From: Amia ocellicauda
Taxonomy: Eukaryota > Chordata > Actinopteri > Amiiformes > Amiidae
Assembly: GCF_036373705.1 (NCBI RefSeq)
Contig: NC_089852.1
Location: forward strand, 31,757,707 to 31,821,706
Length of the DNA: 64,000 nt
Direction: 5' to 3'
The notes below the pieces were generated by a model. It did not search any database. It worked only from the letters and a program-made list of their open reading frames with translations, and was not told where the DNA came from. A program made the position numbers and the translations under genes. Shown one piece after another: positions 10,637 through 22,901 of the stretch; the first letter of the stretch is position 1; the number at the start of each line of letters is the position of its first letter.

Positions 10637-11968
10637 GTGAAACAGATAAAGGGCAAAAATTTAGGTATCTTGGAAAATGAACAAGATGTGGCAAATATTC
10701 TAAATGAGTATTTCACAGAGGGTTTTACAAAAGAAAAAACAGATGACATGCCACAGGTTGACAATCAGTCCAGTGAAAGCCTAAGAGAGATCAGGATAAA
10801 TGAGGAGGAGGTACTAAAGGGACTAGCAGAATTAAAAACAAATTCTGGGCCAGATGGGATATTTCCAACAGTACTTGAAGAAATGAGGGGAATTATTTAT
10901 AGGCCGCTAACTCGATTATTCCAAATGACACTTAGAACAGGGGATGTGCCAACTGACTGGAAGACAGCAAATGTCATACCAATCCACAAGAAAGGGGACC
11001 AAACTGAGCCAGGAAATTACAGACCAATCAGTCTCACCTGCATCACCTGTAAAATGTTGGAAAAAATGATTAGACAGAAAATAGAGGAGCATCTCAATGA
11101 AAACCATATTCTTGGAGATAGTCAACATGGGTTTAGACGAGGCAGATCATGTCTTACTAATTTATTAAAACATTTTGAACATGCAACTGCAGCTGTAGAT
11201 CACGTGAAAGCATATGATATGATATACTTAGATTTCCAAAAAGCTTTTGATAAGGTTCCACACCAAAGACCGATCCTCAAATTGGAAGCTGTAGGCATTC
11301 AGGGTAATGTAAGTAGATGGATTATGAACTGGTTGATGTATAGGAAACAGAGGGTGTGGTTTAGAGGAGTCACTTCTAACTGGAGTGAGGTTGTAAGTGG
11401 AGTTCCACAGGGATCAGTATTAGGGCCTTTGCTTTTTCTAATCTGTATTAATGATCTGGACTCTGGGATAGTTAGCAAACTTGTCAAATTTGCAGATGAT
11501 ACTAAAATAGGTGACTCAGCAGATATAATCTTGGCAGCACAGGCTATTCAGAGGGACTTTGATAATATTCAGTTGTGGGCTGACACCTGGCAAATGAAAT
11601 TCAATGTGGACAAGGTAATACATGCAGGTAACAAAAATGTCCACTATAATTACACTATAGGAGGAATAGAACTAGATGAAGTAACGCATGAGAAAGACCT
11701 AGGAGTCTATGTGGACTCCTCACTTTCTCCATCCAAACAATGTGGGGAAGCAATAAAAAAGGCAAACAGAATGCTAGGGTATATTGTCAAAAGTGTAATT
11801 AAAACAAGGGAAGTAATGTTAAGACTGTACAATGCGCTAGTTAGACCTCATCTGGAATACTGTGTACAGTTCTGGGCTCCACACTTCAAGCAGGATATTG
11901 CTGCTCTAGAGGCAGTTCAGAGGAGAGAAACCAGACTTATTCCAGGTCTGAAGGGAATGTCCTACTGA
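10637..11968 (+). pseudogene. CR1-like reverse transcriptase (443-codon open frame)
   Basis: The order of motifs is that of a LINE reverse transcriptase: [70 protein letters not shown], the intact catalytic FADDTKIGD, then the thumb and a connector ending [11 protein letters not shown]. The frame closes at TGA where a 2-bp deletion (relative to the copy at 38783) shifts it. The C-terminal part continues in another frame at 12024-12284. The palm looks catalytically complete, but the polyprotein is split in three. Confidence 0.85.
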
Positions 11969-12023
11969 GAGACTGAGGGAACTGAACCTTTTCACCCTGG
12001 AACAGAGGAGACTACGTGGGGAC

Positions 12024-12284
12024 TTGATCCAAGTCTTCAAAATCATGAAAGGCATCGACCACCTCAAACCAGAGGAGCTTTTCCAGATCAGCAGGGACAC
12101 ACGCACCCGGGGACACAAATGGAAATTGGGCTTCAAGGCATTCAAAACAGAAAACAGGAGACACTTCTTTACACAGAGAGTAGTCACAATCTGGAATAAA
12201 CTACCCAGCGATGTGGTTGAAGCTGAAAGTTTGGGAACATTTAAAAATAGTCTGGATAGGATCCTTGGATCACTTAGATATTAA
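12024..12284 (+). pseudogene. CR1-like polyprotein C-terminal domain
   Basis: An open frame of 86 codons containing RGHKWKLGFKAF, RRHFFTQRVVTIWNKLP and SDVVEAESLGTFK. This conserved tail of unknown biochemical role is present in every CR1 copy of the window. It is out of frame with the upstream reverse transcriptase because of the 2-bp deletion near 11966. Confidence 0.75.
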
Positions 12285-12359
12285 TGAACACCAAACGAGC
12301 ACGATGGGTCGAATGGCCCCCTCTCGTTTGTAAACTTTCTTATGTTCTTATGTTCTTAA

Positions 12360-12944
12360 CTCTGCAGAGTGATTTTTAAGGTTTTAATGATTAATAGATA
12401 AAACTTGTTCAATAATAAATCCACAGGACTGAAAGCATTTGAAAGGTATTTCTGGTGATATACTACATGTATAACATTGAAATTATTAATATTTTTCTAT
12501 TGTCTGTAGTGACCTATACACCAAGGAACATACTCTAAACCCCGATTATTACCCTGCTAACTAATAAGGTCATGAAAAATAAGTATAAAATAAAAGCATG
12601 TTCTCCTATTAGTTTAAGTTAATTTCACAGGCAATTTTATTAATTTTCTTTTCTAATAAATTTTACAAATTAAGTCTTGATTAAAATTGATGAGATGAAA
12701 CTCACAGCTGAATTGAAATTGACATTTATTTGAGCATCTAACACAGTGTACCATTCCCTCTTCAGCACAATGGAAGACTCTGTGGAATGTGTGTTTGTGT
12801 TACGAGATCTAGGACAAACCTAGAGCGGCTTAATGCACATCAGATCAGGATTCTGTGACAAGAAAGTGACCAGTGAAGTCTCACAGGCTTGAGAGATTAT
12901 TTCAGTTTATAATTGTGATGGTTGAGATGTGAATATTGATTAGA
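12360..12944. repeat. OR duplicon, continuation after the CR1 insertion
   Basis: AT-rich non-coding sequence that matches other duplicon copies, for example AGATAAAACTTGTTCAATA at 12397 with 31220 and 42948, and the block near 12765-12850 with 40705-40805 (GTGGAATGTGTGTTTGTG). No gene is visible. Confidence 0.65.
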
Positions 12945-14160
12945 TTAGATTCCTTTATTAGTCCATTAGGAAATTATTTTTTATTCCTACAGCCAATCCA
13001 GAATAAAAACACAAAACAACCCAATGAAAGTTAATTCCATCAAATTGGACATAACCTACATCTAACACATCAGACAATACAGATATGTAACATAAATAAC
13101 ATTTAAATACAGTTTGTGTGCTATACTTGAGGGGACAAAAGACCTACAGGCCTGATTCAATCTTAATATTGGTACATAGTACCGTTTTCCTGATGGCAGC
13201 AGGTGATATTGGTTGGGTAGTGGGTGTGCTTTGTCGCTAATGATAGTTCTCCCTATTTACCTACTCATGACTCATATATATGAACACCATAAAGTCAAGA
13301 TTTACCCCAACTATTTTACTGCAAATGTTGACTATTTTGTGGAGTTTGTTTTTATTGGTGGGGTGGCATGGTGGTGCAGTGGTTAGCGCTGCTGCCTCAC
13401 AGCTCCAGGGGTCTTTGGGTTTGAGTGTCGGCTTGGGGTGCCTGTCTGTGTGGAGTTTGCATGTTCTCCCCATGTCCGTGTGGGTTTCCTCCGGGTACTC
13501 CGGTTTCCTCCCACCGTCCAAAGACATGCAGGTTAGGTTAATTGGCCACGCTCAATTGCCCTGTGTGCGTGTGTGTGCCCAGTGATGGACTGGCATCCTG
13601 TCCTGGGTGTATTCCTGCCTTGCGCTCTATGCCTGCCGGGATTGGCTCCAATGTCTCCCGCGACCCACATGGATAATCAGTTTCAAAAATGGATGGATGG
13701 ATAGATGGATGTTTTTATTGGTCACGGATAGTGAGCCAAAAGATTGGTAGAAAAGCAACATTATGGTCTTATCTACCCTATACTGTCTCAGTTTCTGCAT
13801 AAAGTGTAGTCTCTGTAGACTTTTGTTATAAATGGCATCGAAGTCTGAGCCCCATGTCAGCTTAGAATCAATCACTGAGCCCAAGTACTTATATTCTTTG
13901 CTAATTTATACACCCTCTCCATCAATAAATATTCAACTGTGTTTATGGGCGCTAGTCCTGAAGTCAAAGATGATTTCCTTAGTCTTCCTGACATTCAACT
14001 AAAGGAAATTGTTTTTACACCAACCCACAAACTCATCTTCTCTTCTCTGATATTTTGTCTCATTATCATGAATTAAACCAACAATTACTGTACTGTCAAA
14101 TTTGCTAAAGCCAAAGTAATATAATCCTGCAAAAAACAGTACAGCATTGTCTCAAACCAG
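12945..14160 (-). mobile_element. Rex1/Babar-like LINE remnant, split by a SINE
   Basis: The left part contains the reverse complement of a common fish LINE 3' UTR (CCTTTATTAGTCCATTAGG). The right part, on the minus strand, translates to a reverse transcriptase end including LGSVIDSKLTWGSDFDAIY and SLQRLHFMQKLRQY, in the open stretch 13627-13884. The element is heavily decayed. A SINE interrupts it at 13360-13710. The Rex1/Babar assignment is from resemblance only. Confidence 0.55.
13360..13710 (+). mobile_element. tRNA-derived SINE with (ATGG)n tail and 12-bp target duplication
   Basis: It is bounded by a perfect 12-bp direct repeat, GTTTTTATTGGT, at 13348-13359 and 13711-13722. The head resembles a tRNA-type polymerase III promoter: GGTGCAGTGGTTAGCGC as a degenerate A box and GGGTTTGAGTG as a B box. 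The body is the widespread fish sequence containing GGAGTTTGCATGTTCTCCCC and CTCCGGTTTCCTCCCACCGT. The tail is ATGG/ATAG repeats, like RTE/Rex3-type 3' ends. Length is 351 bp. Confidence 0.85.
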
Positions 14161-14279
14161 AGTTATACAGGAGTAAATCCCATGTTCACATGTTTGATGT
14201 AGGCCCTGTATAATGACATAAAGGTCAGAACTAAAGAATCACAAAAAACTCAAAACATGAACAATATATAACAATGTTA

Positions 14280-15175
<896 letters not shown>

Positions 15176-15222
15176 TATATAAAGCAATTTATTTTACAAA
15201 CATTACTTATGTCTCATATGGA

Positions 15223-16155
15223 TCAGTATTGAGCTTCTACTTTTCTGTTGAACAACTGCATAACTGTCTTGCGAATCTGACTAAGTTTCAAGCCGTATAT
15301 AAGGGGATTTAAAAGAGGAGGGATGATTAGAAATTCTACTGCCAGGAAATTACGTACAGCCTGTGGGATGTTCCTTGAACCATATCGACTGTGCAATACA
15401 TCAAAGACTATAGCTGTGGTAAAGTTGATTACTGTAAATACATGGGGAAAGCAGGTCTGCAGAAATTTACCCTTCTCTTCACTTGACTTTACGCAAGCTC
15501 TAATAATCTGGTTGTAAGAATATACAATCAAAAGTGCTTGAGAAACTTGTATGAGAATTAAAATATAACCATATAAATTGTTTATAGTTATGTCTAAACA
15601 AGACAGTTTTACAACTGACCAGTTATCACAGTACAGTTTGTTAATGTCAGATCCACATAGAGGCAGTCTGATAGTTAACAATATCGCAGTTGTTGTTTCA
15701 CAGAAAGGAAGAATCCAAGAAATCAACAGAAACTTGCTGACAGTTCGAGCTGTGATAATAGAATGGTACTGTAAAGGTTTACATATTGCCACATACCTGT
15801 CATAAGCCATCACTGTTAAAATTGTGAATTCAGACAGAACAGACGTGTAGATCACATATGCTTGAGTCAAACAACCAGCGTATGAGATCACATGAGAGTC
15901 AGAGAGGAAGTCAGACAGGAGTTTAGGATACAGACCAGCAGTTCCATACAGTCCATTGACACACAGGTTACAGAGGAAGATGTACATAGGCTCATGGAGG
16001 GTTTTCTCAATGATGATTGTGATGATCAGTGTCAAATTCAAAAGACATATCAAAAGGTAAGCCAGAAGAGTAAAAGCAAAAAATATGTATTTATGAGATG
16101 CTGTCTCATTTAATCCATGGAGTGTGAAGACTGTAACACTGGATGAGTTCTGCAT
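15223..16155 (-). CDS. Odorant receptor (OR2 of cluster)
   Basis: A 310-codon odorant receptor from ATG 16153-16155, paralogous to OR1. It keeps the N-terminal N-glycosylation sites, HEPMYIFLCNL, loop cysteine C95, MAYDRYVAIC at 116-125, the second-loop cysteines and PPLLNPLIYG. No stop or frameshift interrupts it. Residues ~96-169, from CLTQAYVIYTS to RLPLCGS, are identical to OR4. The C-terminus differs from OR1 and OR4 (QLFNRKVEAQY). A splice acceptor lies at 16198-16199. A Gypsy LTR sits a few hundred bases upstream of its first exon, at the same position as in OR4. Confidence 0.93.
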   Translation of the reverse strand: MQNSSSVTVFTLHGLNETASHKYIFFAFTLLAYLLICLLNLTLIITIIIEKTLHEPMYIFLCNLCVNGLYGTAGLYPKLLSDFLSDSHVISYAGCLTQAYVIYTSVLSEFTILTVMAYDRYVAICKPLQYHSIITARTVSKFLLISWILPFCETTTAILLTIRLPLCGSDINKLYCDNWSVVKLSCLDITINNLYGYILILIQVSQALLIVYSYNQIIRACVKSSEEKGKFLQTCFPHVFTVINFTTAIVFDVLHSRYGSRNIPQAVRNFLAVEFLIIPPLLNPLIYGLKLSQIRKTVMQLFNRKVEAQY

Positions 16156-16387
16156 TGCAGTAAGGGAGGATTCAGGAATATTCAAATAAACCTTTACCTA
16201 AATAAGCAATGAGAAACAATAAGTCCCTTCATACATAAGTAGAAGATCAATTAAGTGAAAATATAATAACATTAATATGGTTAAAATATAAGGAGCACCG
16301 CAATGAACCATAATGTTTCAGTTAATTCTGGTCTTCTGTTGTTTCTATTGACTCTATATCTTCTTTACTAAGATAAAGTATGAAAAT

Positions 16388-16470
16388 ACTCACAGATGTT
16401 AATCTGAAAAAGGATTGCTGCAGAGTCCCTGTTTCTTAGTCTGCACTTCAGTGTTAAGCTTTATATATGG
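16388..16470 (-). promoter_or_regulatory. OR2 TATA box, non-coding exon 1 and splice donor
   Basis: On the minus strand: TATA box CCATATATAAAG (16459-16470), a short exon, then donor GTGAGT (16388-16393). The acceptor is at 16198-16199, giving an intron of about 195 bp. A CTGCAGCAATCCTTTTTCAG segment in the exon is conserved in the paralogs. Confidence 0.65.
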
Positions 16471-16597
16471 AGCTCCTTCAGGAGGGAGGCTACTGAGATT
16501 TGCAGCCTGAAAACAGGCCTTTGAGACTGGCTCTATAATACTGGGTTAATTAGCCTAGTTAATTAGCCCTAAATAGGTAGAAAATATTACAAATAAG

Positions 16598-16797
16598 TGT
16601 TGCATTGGTACAGTAACAGTCCTAATTAAGGAAGATACCAGAGTAGTACTGTGGTGTATTGCAATATGTGTCATAAGGAATGGATAGGATGCTACCTAAG
16701 GAAGTAGGAAAATCTCAGTAGAGTTCAGAGTTACAGCAATAAAATACCAGTTTAATTTATGCCCATCTGCCTAGCTTTTATTTACAAACATAGAACA
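16598..16797 (+). repeat. Gypsy-1a 5' LTR (probable)
   Basis: The ~200-bp segment begins TGTTGCATTGG and ends GAACA, and has a polyadenylation-like AATAAA near 16738. It is followed by TATTGGTGACGAGGATGG, which looks like a primer-binding region. A second copy is at 47794-48013. The boundaries are inferred from TG...CA and from comparison of the two copies. Confidence 0.55.
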
Positions 16798-17303
16798 TAT
16801 TGGTGACGAGGATGGCTCTGCTTGCACTTTCGCTGCCTCCTGCATTCCTCCAAACCCTGGGTGTGCCAACAATATTGTTTAATTTTTGGATTTGCCTGTT
16901 TGATAATTACATTCTGGTTCTTACTGATACAGACATTTCTGATAAAAGTTCTGTTAATCCACTGCTTTGTAGCTGAAACTCAGTTAATCTTCTACATGTT
17001 TACAGTTGGTGGCAATACTTTTTCAGCTGCTCTGAATGCTTAATTCAAAGAACTGAGGACTGATGTTGCTTCATTGAAGACTCACAGTGCTCAAATTAGA
17101 GAAACAATGCAGTAGCCCATTTTTGTGCCAAAGCCATAAAGTTTTTCCCCTACGCACCCCATAGACGGTGACATTCAAATCCAGTGTCATGTGACTCAAC
17201 TCTCATCTTTGAGCCAGATATTAATCAGTGGGCAGAAGGACTTGAGTGCTGTGAGACCATAGTTTAACTAAAAAAATTTACTTCACCCCACATATGCATT
17301 ATT

Positions 17304-18480
17304 GTGTATAATGCTATCGATCATGACCTCATGTTAAGAGGACAAACGCTAATTGTAACGGTACAGCCAGTTAAAACAGTCTTTCCTGCCAGCATCTTAG
17401 GCATTCCCACCTCCTCAGCATCTCCTGTTGCCATTCACAGCGTACAAACTGACATGGCTCTCAATGCTGCAACCACTGAAGATGTGTGGGTTCTACCCAT
17501 TGGCCTTAGTCACCTGAGTGAACAAGAGAGACAGATTGTACAGCAGATGCTCAGAGAAGAGTGCCATTCATTTTCAAGGTCAGATAATGACATTGGTTGC
17601 ATTAAAAACCTACAATTGAGCATCGCACTGAAAAATACTGAGCCAGTCTCATGCACATGCATATATCGTGAGATGAAGGAGTATTTGCAGGATCTCAAAA
17701 CACAAGACTAGGTTGAGAAGTCTACTTCCCCGTATTCTTTCCCCATAGTGTGCATCCGGAAAAAATATGTCAGTCTCAGACTTTGCATTGATTACAGAGA
17801 CTTAAATCCGAAGACACATCCAGATGGCCAACCCATCCCCAGAGTTCAGGACATCATGGACAGCCTTGGAGGTAACTCTTGGTTCACCCTACTGGATCAG
17901 AGAAAAGCATATAACCTGGGGTTTATGGCAAAGGATAGCAAGCCTATGACTGCCTTTGTGACCCCCTAGGGGCTATAAGAATGGGTAAGGGTCCCATTTG
18001 GATTGATGAATACCCCTGCAGCCTTTCAGCGTTGTATGGAAGAGTGCTTAGAAGGTCTCAGGGATGAAATCTGCATACCATACCTCGACAACACCTTGGT
18101 TATCAGCAAAACCTTCAAATCCCATGTCAATGACGTAAGAACAGTGCTGTAATGCCTCAGAGAGCATGGCATTAAACTAAAGCCAAGCAAGTGTGACCTT
18201 TTCAAATCTGAAGTCCACTACTTAAGTAGAATAGTCTGAGGGAAGTACAGTTGATCCCGCCGATACTGAAGCTGTCAGAGCTCTTAAAGACAAAAAGACA
18301 AAAACTGTAGGTGAGCTTAGGAAAATTCTAGGCCTATTGAGCTACTACAGGCAATATATTTGTGACTTTTCCCGTATAGCCAACCCCCTTTATGACCTAC
18401 TTAAGGCAAGTCCAGGAGATGGCACTCCTGTACTACATAATGCTAGAACAGCCTAGTCAAAGAACAAACCCAGTTGCACG
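17304..18480 (+). pseudogene. Gypsy-1a reverse transcriptase remnant
   Basis: Open pieces at 17304-17711 and 17748-17969, and degraded sequence to about 18480, give in order the pre-palm segment (LSEQERQIVQQML), LRLCIDYRDLNPKTHPD, the LLDQRKAYNLGF block, [12 protein letters not shown], and the active site at 18081-18092 reading YLDN instead of YLDD. The thumb/connection segment (LGLLSYYRQYI) follows at about 18330. Several stops and frameshifts and the lost second Asp make it inactive. Confidence 0.75.
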
Positions 18481-18529
18481 CCTTTGAGTAAACCAATTAT
18501 TTGGACTGGCCTGCACCAGAGCACACTAG

Positions 18530-18816
18530 AACAGTGACTTTTCACAGCCATTTATTCTACACACGGATGCATCTAACCAAGGCCTAAGCACAGTTTTATA
18601 TCAAAAGCAGACGGGAAACTGCGAGTGATTGCTTATGGATCCCGTACCGTAACAAATGTAGAGAAAAACTACCATCTCCATTCAGGAAAGCTCGAATTCC
18701 TCACCCTGAAATGGTCAATCATAGAAAAGTTTAGAGACTATTTGTATTATGCCCCAACATTTACAGTTTCTAGTGACAATAACCCACTCACATATGTTTT
18801 GTCTACAGCCAAGTAA
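18530..18816 (+). pseudogene. Gypsy-1a RNase H remnant
   Basis: The sequence reads as HTDASNQGLSTVLYQ, then IAYGSRTVTNVEKNYHLH, KLEFLTLKWSI and SSDNNPLTYVL. This is the order of a Gypsy RNase H domain following the reverse transcriptase connection. The frame is open only from 18625. From 18817 to about 19345 the sequence is degraded spacer with no clear domain, including a segment near 18946-19236 that reads only as shadow frames. Confidence 0.7.
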
Positions 18817-19348
18817 AATGCAAACAGGGTGCGGATGGGTAGCCAAACTATCCGACTCACTTCACAATTAAGTATCGTCCATGTAAAGAAAACATTGATG
18901 CGGATACGTTGTTAACATTGTTGACATTGAAACGATGATGAGAGACTACTCTGAGGAAATGCCTTCTGATGCTATAGGAGCCACAGTACAAGCTGTCGAG
19001 GTGCAAAAATAATCCAGCGTCCCTTGGTCCTTGTCCATCTCAGCATCTGGTGAGTGTCCCACAACTGAAACTCCATCCACAAACATACCTGTCATGCCAC
19101 TGTCACAAAGGAATTGAGAGATGCACAAAAGAATGATCAGAGTATTAGTCCCATTATTAAATGTAAACGGTAAGGATATAAGCCACCAGTAAAAGAGCTT
19201 AAAACACTCAGTGCTAAAGCTAAGTGCCTGTTTCATGAGTGGGAGAAACTAATATTGGATGATGATAGTATCCTGCAGCGCAAAACAACAGCCTGCACAC
19301 AATTAGTCCTACCTGAGCAATACAAAGCTACAGTGCTTAGAGAACTCC

Positions 19349-20330
19349 ATGAGATGGGCCACCAAGGCATCGACCGTACCACATCCCTTGTGGTGGCCAT
19401 TTCTTTGGCCATATATGCAAGCTGACATTGAGTATTACATCACAAAAGCCTGTGTCTGTCTAAAACAGAAAAAGCCCTGTCATGAAACACGAGCACCACT
19501 AACAAGTATTGTGACCACTCAGCCTTCCGAACTTGTCTCAATTGATTTTCTCCATCTCGACAGATGCAAAGGAGGATACGAGTATATTCTTGTCATTATA
19601 GATCATTTTACTCGCTTTGCCCAAGCATATGCAACCACATCTAAGTCAGGCAAGACTGCTGCAGACCACATCTTTAATGATTTTGCTTTAAAGTTTGGCT
19701 TTCCTTCTCATATTCACCATGATCAAGGTGGAGAGTATGAGAATCAACTTTTTGCACAGTTACAGAAGCACTGCGGTGTTGCCAGCTTCAGAACGACGCC
19801 CTACCACCCGCAAGGGAATGGACAGGTGGAGCGTTTTAATAGAACGGTATTGCAAATGCTCAAAACACTCACAGAAACACAAGTCCAACTCCATTTTACT
19901 TGTTATATGGGAGATCTCCAAGACTACCAGTCGATATGTTTTTTGGGTTGAACTTGGAGATCAGTGCCAGTAATCTGAGAGATTATGTGTAAAAGTGGAA
20001 ACATGGATTGGAAGAAGCCTATGAGATAGCAAGAAAAAGAGCTCAGAAGTCCACAGAAAATAGCAAGAAACATTACAATAGCAAGGTGAGAAGTTCTGTG
20101 CTCCAGCCAGGTGATCGAGTACTTAAAATGTACACCCGGAGTAGGCCCAAGTAACTTTGCAATTATTGGGAAGACTGCATTCACATTGTAGTACATCAGA
20201 TGACAAGTGACTTACCTATCTATGAAGTAAAGCCAGAACAAGGTAAAGGGCGATCCAGAGTCTTACATCACAATCTTTTCATGCCATGTGACCATTTGCC
20301 ACTTGAAATCCAATCAGTGCACATTATGCC
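19349..20330 (+). pseudogene. Gypsy-1a integrase remnant
   Basis: A partial zinc-binding segment ([11 protein letters not shown] just upstream, [10 protein letters not shown]) precedes the catalytic core. Asp appears in [10 protein letters not shown], Asp in [10 protein letters not shown], and Glu in [15 protein letters not shown], the D,D-35-E pattern of retroelement integrases. The 200-codon frame stops at 19951. The C-terminal part continues with frameshifts through SVLQPGDRVLKMYTR and into the frame at 20200, ending near LEIQ. Confidence 0.8.
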
Positions 20331-20493
20331 ATTAACAGTATATGCATATGCTTTATGTTGGTTGGTGGGAATCCATGCTGTTTTCTTAAAAAATATAATT
20401 GTCCTATATCATTCATTTTTTCCTCATTCATTCAAGCCTTTGTTGAGGAAACACTGTGCTGTGTCTTGTTCTCACAATCATCTTTACTTTCAG

Positions 20494-21686
20494 GGTTACA
20501 ACATTCACATGCAATATTTCCAAAACACACCAATAACAGAGCCCAAAGTGCATTTGGTGACTTACATGCAGAAGCCTATTCCAGTGCTAGGATGCCTTGT
20601 CCTTAATGTCACACATTCCAATCACTGCACAGCAGCAGATTTCTACATTGTGCCATCTGGAACACCCCTGCTTGGAATGGATCTCTTTACTGCACTTCAG
20701 ATGGAGATTAAGGAGGGATACATTTTTCCTGCTACTACCCCAAGTGAGTGTGTGCACCAAACCTCTGAGGTTAATACAGACACATCTAAAAATGTAGGTG
20801 TGCTTGATGGCTTTGAGCACAAGGTCAAGATTGTTACCAATTCAGCAAAAACTACGTCATCTGCTACAGAACTACAGAGATTTGAGACAGAGGGCATCAT
20901 TGAGAAAATAGACTCATGTGCCTGGGTGTCTCCCCTAGTGGTCATTCAAAAAAAGTCAGGAGAGAGTCTGTGTAGACCTTCGTGAACTCAATAAGGCTGT
21001 AGTGATCAACAGCCACCCTCTACCATATATTGAGGATGTTTTTGCTGAACTTAGGGGAGCCAAGATGTTTTCCACCATTGATCTATAAAATGCTTACCAC
21101 TGCTTTTATAACCCATGTAGGACTATTCCATTTAACCAGTGTTCTCTATGGTCTTGCATCAGCTCCAAGTACATTTCAGAGGTTGATGTCTCAAATACTG
21201 GCAGGATAAGATGGCGTTCAGTGTTACTTGGACGCAGGGGCGTCACAAGAGGGTAGGCATCCTAGGCAATTGCCTGGGGCCCCTTGGTCCACTGCCACCC
21301 ACTCTCACGGAAGAAAACTCCACCGACCGACCCCCCCCCCCACTCTCACGGGAGAAAACTCCACTGCACCCCCCCCCCCCCCCCCCGCAGCATCACCATC
21401 AGGAATTATTTTGTCTGGGGCCCCCACATACCCTACAATCGCCTCTGCTTGGACGATATAATTGTCTATGTCAATACGACTGAGGAACACGAGACACGAC
21501 TAAAGTCTGTGCTATATAGCCTTCAAACTAATGACTTAAAACTTAATGAGGACAAATATCCCTTCAGGAAAACTGAACTTTCCTTTCTATGTCATGCCAT
21601 CTCTGAAACAGGCCTACACCCTAACCCTAACCCGTCACGCATGCTCCTCCTCCACATGATGCACAAGCTTTACACTCTTGTCTGGG
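20494..21686 (+). mobile_element. Gypsy element 2 (K02A2.6-like), left part
   Basis: A second, different Gypsy pol begins abruptly about 160 bp after Gypsy-1a. The frame at 20200-20985 contains a protease-like stretch (GTPLLGMDLFTALQM) and the start of reverse transcriptase (GIIEKIDSCAWVSPLVV). After a frameshift come VDLRELNKAV and FSTIDL. After a ~200-bp insertion, CLDDIIVYV holds the active-site Asp pair. The sequence then meets the Tx1 block; the right part of the element resumes near 28500. Confidence 0.75.
21232..21435 (+). mobile_element. Possible hAT-like fragment with C-rich repeats
   Basis: The insertion within Gypsy-2 reverse transcriptase starts GCAGGGGCGTCACAAGAGGG, like hAT-type CAGGGGCG termini. 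It contains two direct repeats of CACTCTCACGG(A/G)AGAAAACTCCAC followed by C homopolymers at 21330-21340 and 21369-21386. No matching right end is visible. Confidence 0.4.
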
Positions 21687-22140
21687 GCTGCGCAATAAGC
21701 CAAACCTGCAATCTACCGCATTATAAACATATTCATAATTGTTTTAACTGTATTAACTTTAACTATTAACTATCATGAAATGGCAAATACAGTTAAATTG
21801 AAATCACGAATAATGAGTGAAAGACCTGAGGTCTTGTCAAATTTAAATACAATAAATGACATATCAGCTCAGCATAAATATTAAAATATATATGAATATG
21901 TATATATATTTCCTTGAATGGAATATATAAAATGTTGTTGTATAGTTCTGTCTGTCTGTCTCTCTCCCCCTGCACACCCACTTTTCTGGAACAACTCTTC
22001 CCTCCCCCTGCACAGCGACTTTTCTCTATGTCTGGTTCCACGTGCTAAACACGTCGAACCACTTTCTCCCCCACAGTCCTTGCACATCCCAGAATGCTTT
22101 GCGGAGGAAACGGCGACGTCACCCCCGGTGCTAGGTAACC
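21687..22140. other. Unassigned sequence left of the Tx1 element
   Basis: AT-rich to 21940, then pyrimidine-rich with CTGT repeats (21945-21965). No supported gene or terminal repeat. It may hold the 5' end of the Tx1 element. Confidence 0.3.
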
Positions 22141-22901
22141 CTACACTCCAAAGGAGGAAGAGGAAGTAGAGAAGCAGAGGGCTGAGCCAATCCACATGCA
22201 CATCCGGGACACTGCCCTCTGCTGATTGGACAGTCCAATTGCGAGTGAAACCTTTGTCCAGCAGGGGGCTTTGAACTGTTTTTTGACAGTCTTTTTTCTT
22301 CTGTTTGCAGGGAGCTGTTCCACCAGGCCAGACGAGATGAGACGGGGAGATTCAAGTTGACAGAGCTGCAGAGTCCTGGGTCCTTGGAGTGGTCTGGAGG
22401 CCGAGGCAAGTGGAGATTGGGACGGACTGGGAGCGACAATGACCTAGCCAGAGGTGTCGGTGGACTCCTCACGGAGTGGGTCCCAACCAGAAGCCCGGCC
22501 GACCATCTACCCGGAGCCCGGCCTGACCAGGACTGCTCCCCGCTGACGTCACCAGCCAGGATCCAGGAGAGGCCTCGGATCCCAGGGACCGAACGGCGAA
22601 CGGCCTTGAGGGAGGCCTCCTGCAGCCAGGGTCCGGACTTCTCCCCGCAAGGCCCACTCCCTGCAAGAGCCCCGTGGAAGCTGCTGCCCAGCCAGGTGGA
22701 CTTGCTCCGACCTCCGGATTGAGAGCCTCTGGACCCTTTCCCAGATAGGAGAGTGCAGCATGGCCCAGCGAACGCCGGTGTGAGGCGCCACAATGCGGTG
22801 CACTTCAGCCGAGAGGCTGGAGTCAAGACCGCGGCCCTCACCCGGCTGGAGTTCAGCAGGTCCGTGCTGCAAGAGGGGCCTGGGCTTCTGAGCTGAACTG
22901 C

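Larger units (their letters stand above)
9437..12358 (+). mobile_element. CR1-like LINE, copy B, near full length
   Basis: The longest copy of this family in the window: an endonuclease frame, a reverse transcriptase frame, a C-terminal domain, and a 3' end with TTATGTTC octamers (12338-12357) of the kind seen in CR1 elements. It lies inside the OR duplicon. No upstream ORF1 is visible, so the left end is probably 5'-truncated. Its exact left boundary is uncertain by tens of bases. Confidence 0.85.
16598..20330 (+). mobile_element. Gypsy-type LTR retrotransposon, copy 1a, gag/protease deleted
   Basis: Order: LTR, primer-binding region, a short piece of gag leader (to about 17140), a jump to the region just before reverse transcriptase, then reverse transcriptase, RNase H and integrase to about 20330. 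Most of gag and all of the protease found in copy 1b (47794-49087) are missing. No 3' LTR is recognisable. The element lies on the upstream side of OR2. Confidence 0.75.

Noticed and set aside
13360-13450. tRNA-like head as a functional tRNA gene
   Set aside because: The A and B boxes are degenerate, and the element has a long SINE body, ATGG tail and target duplication.
19349-19951. Integrase-like frame as a domesticated host gene
   Set aside because: It is collinear with reverse transcriptase and RNase H of Gypsy-1a and stops prematurely; no sign of an independent gene.
21330-21386. Long C homopolymers as a functional i-motif or promoter element
   Set aside because: They sit in a decayed insertion with duplicated CACTCTCACGG units; slippage or sequencing uncertainty is more likely.
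21613-21628. CCCTAACCCTAAC resembling telomere repeat
   Set aside because: Only two units, inside Gypsy coding sequence; too short to indicate an interstitial telomere.
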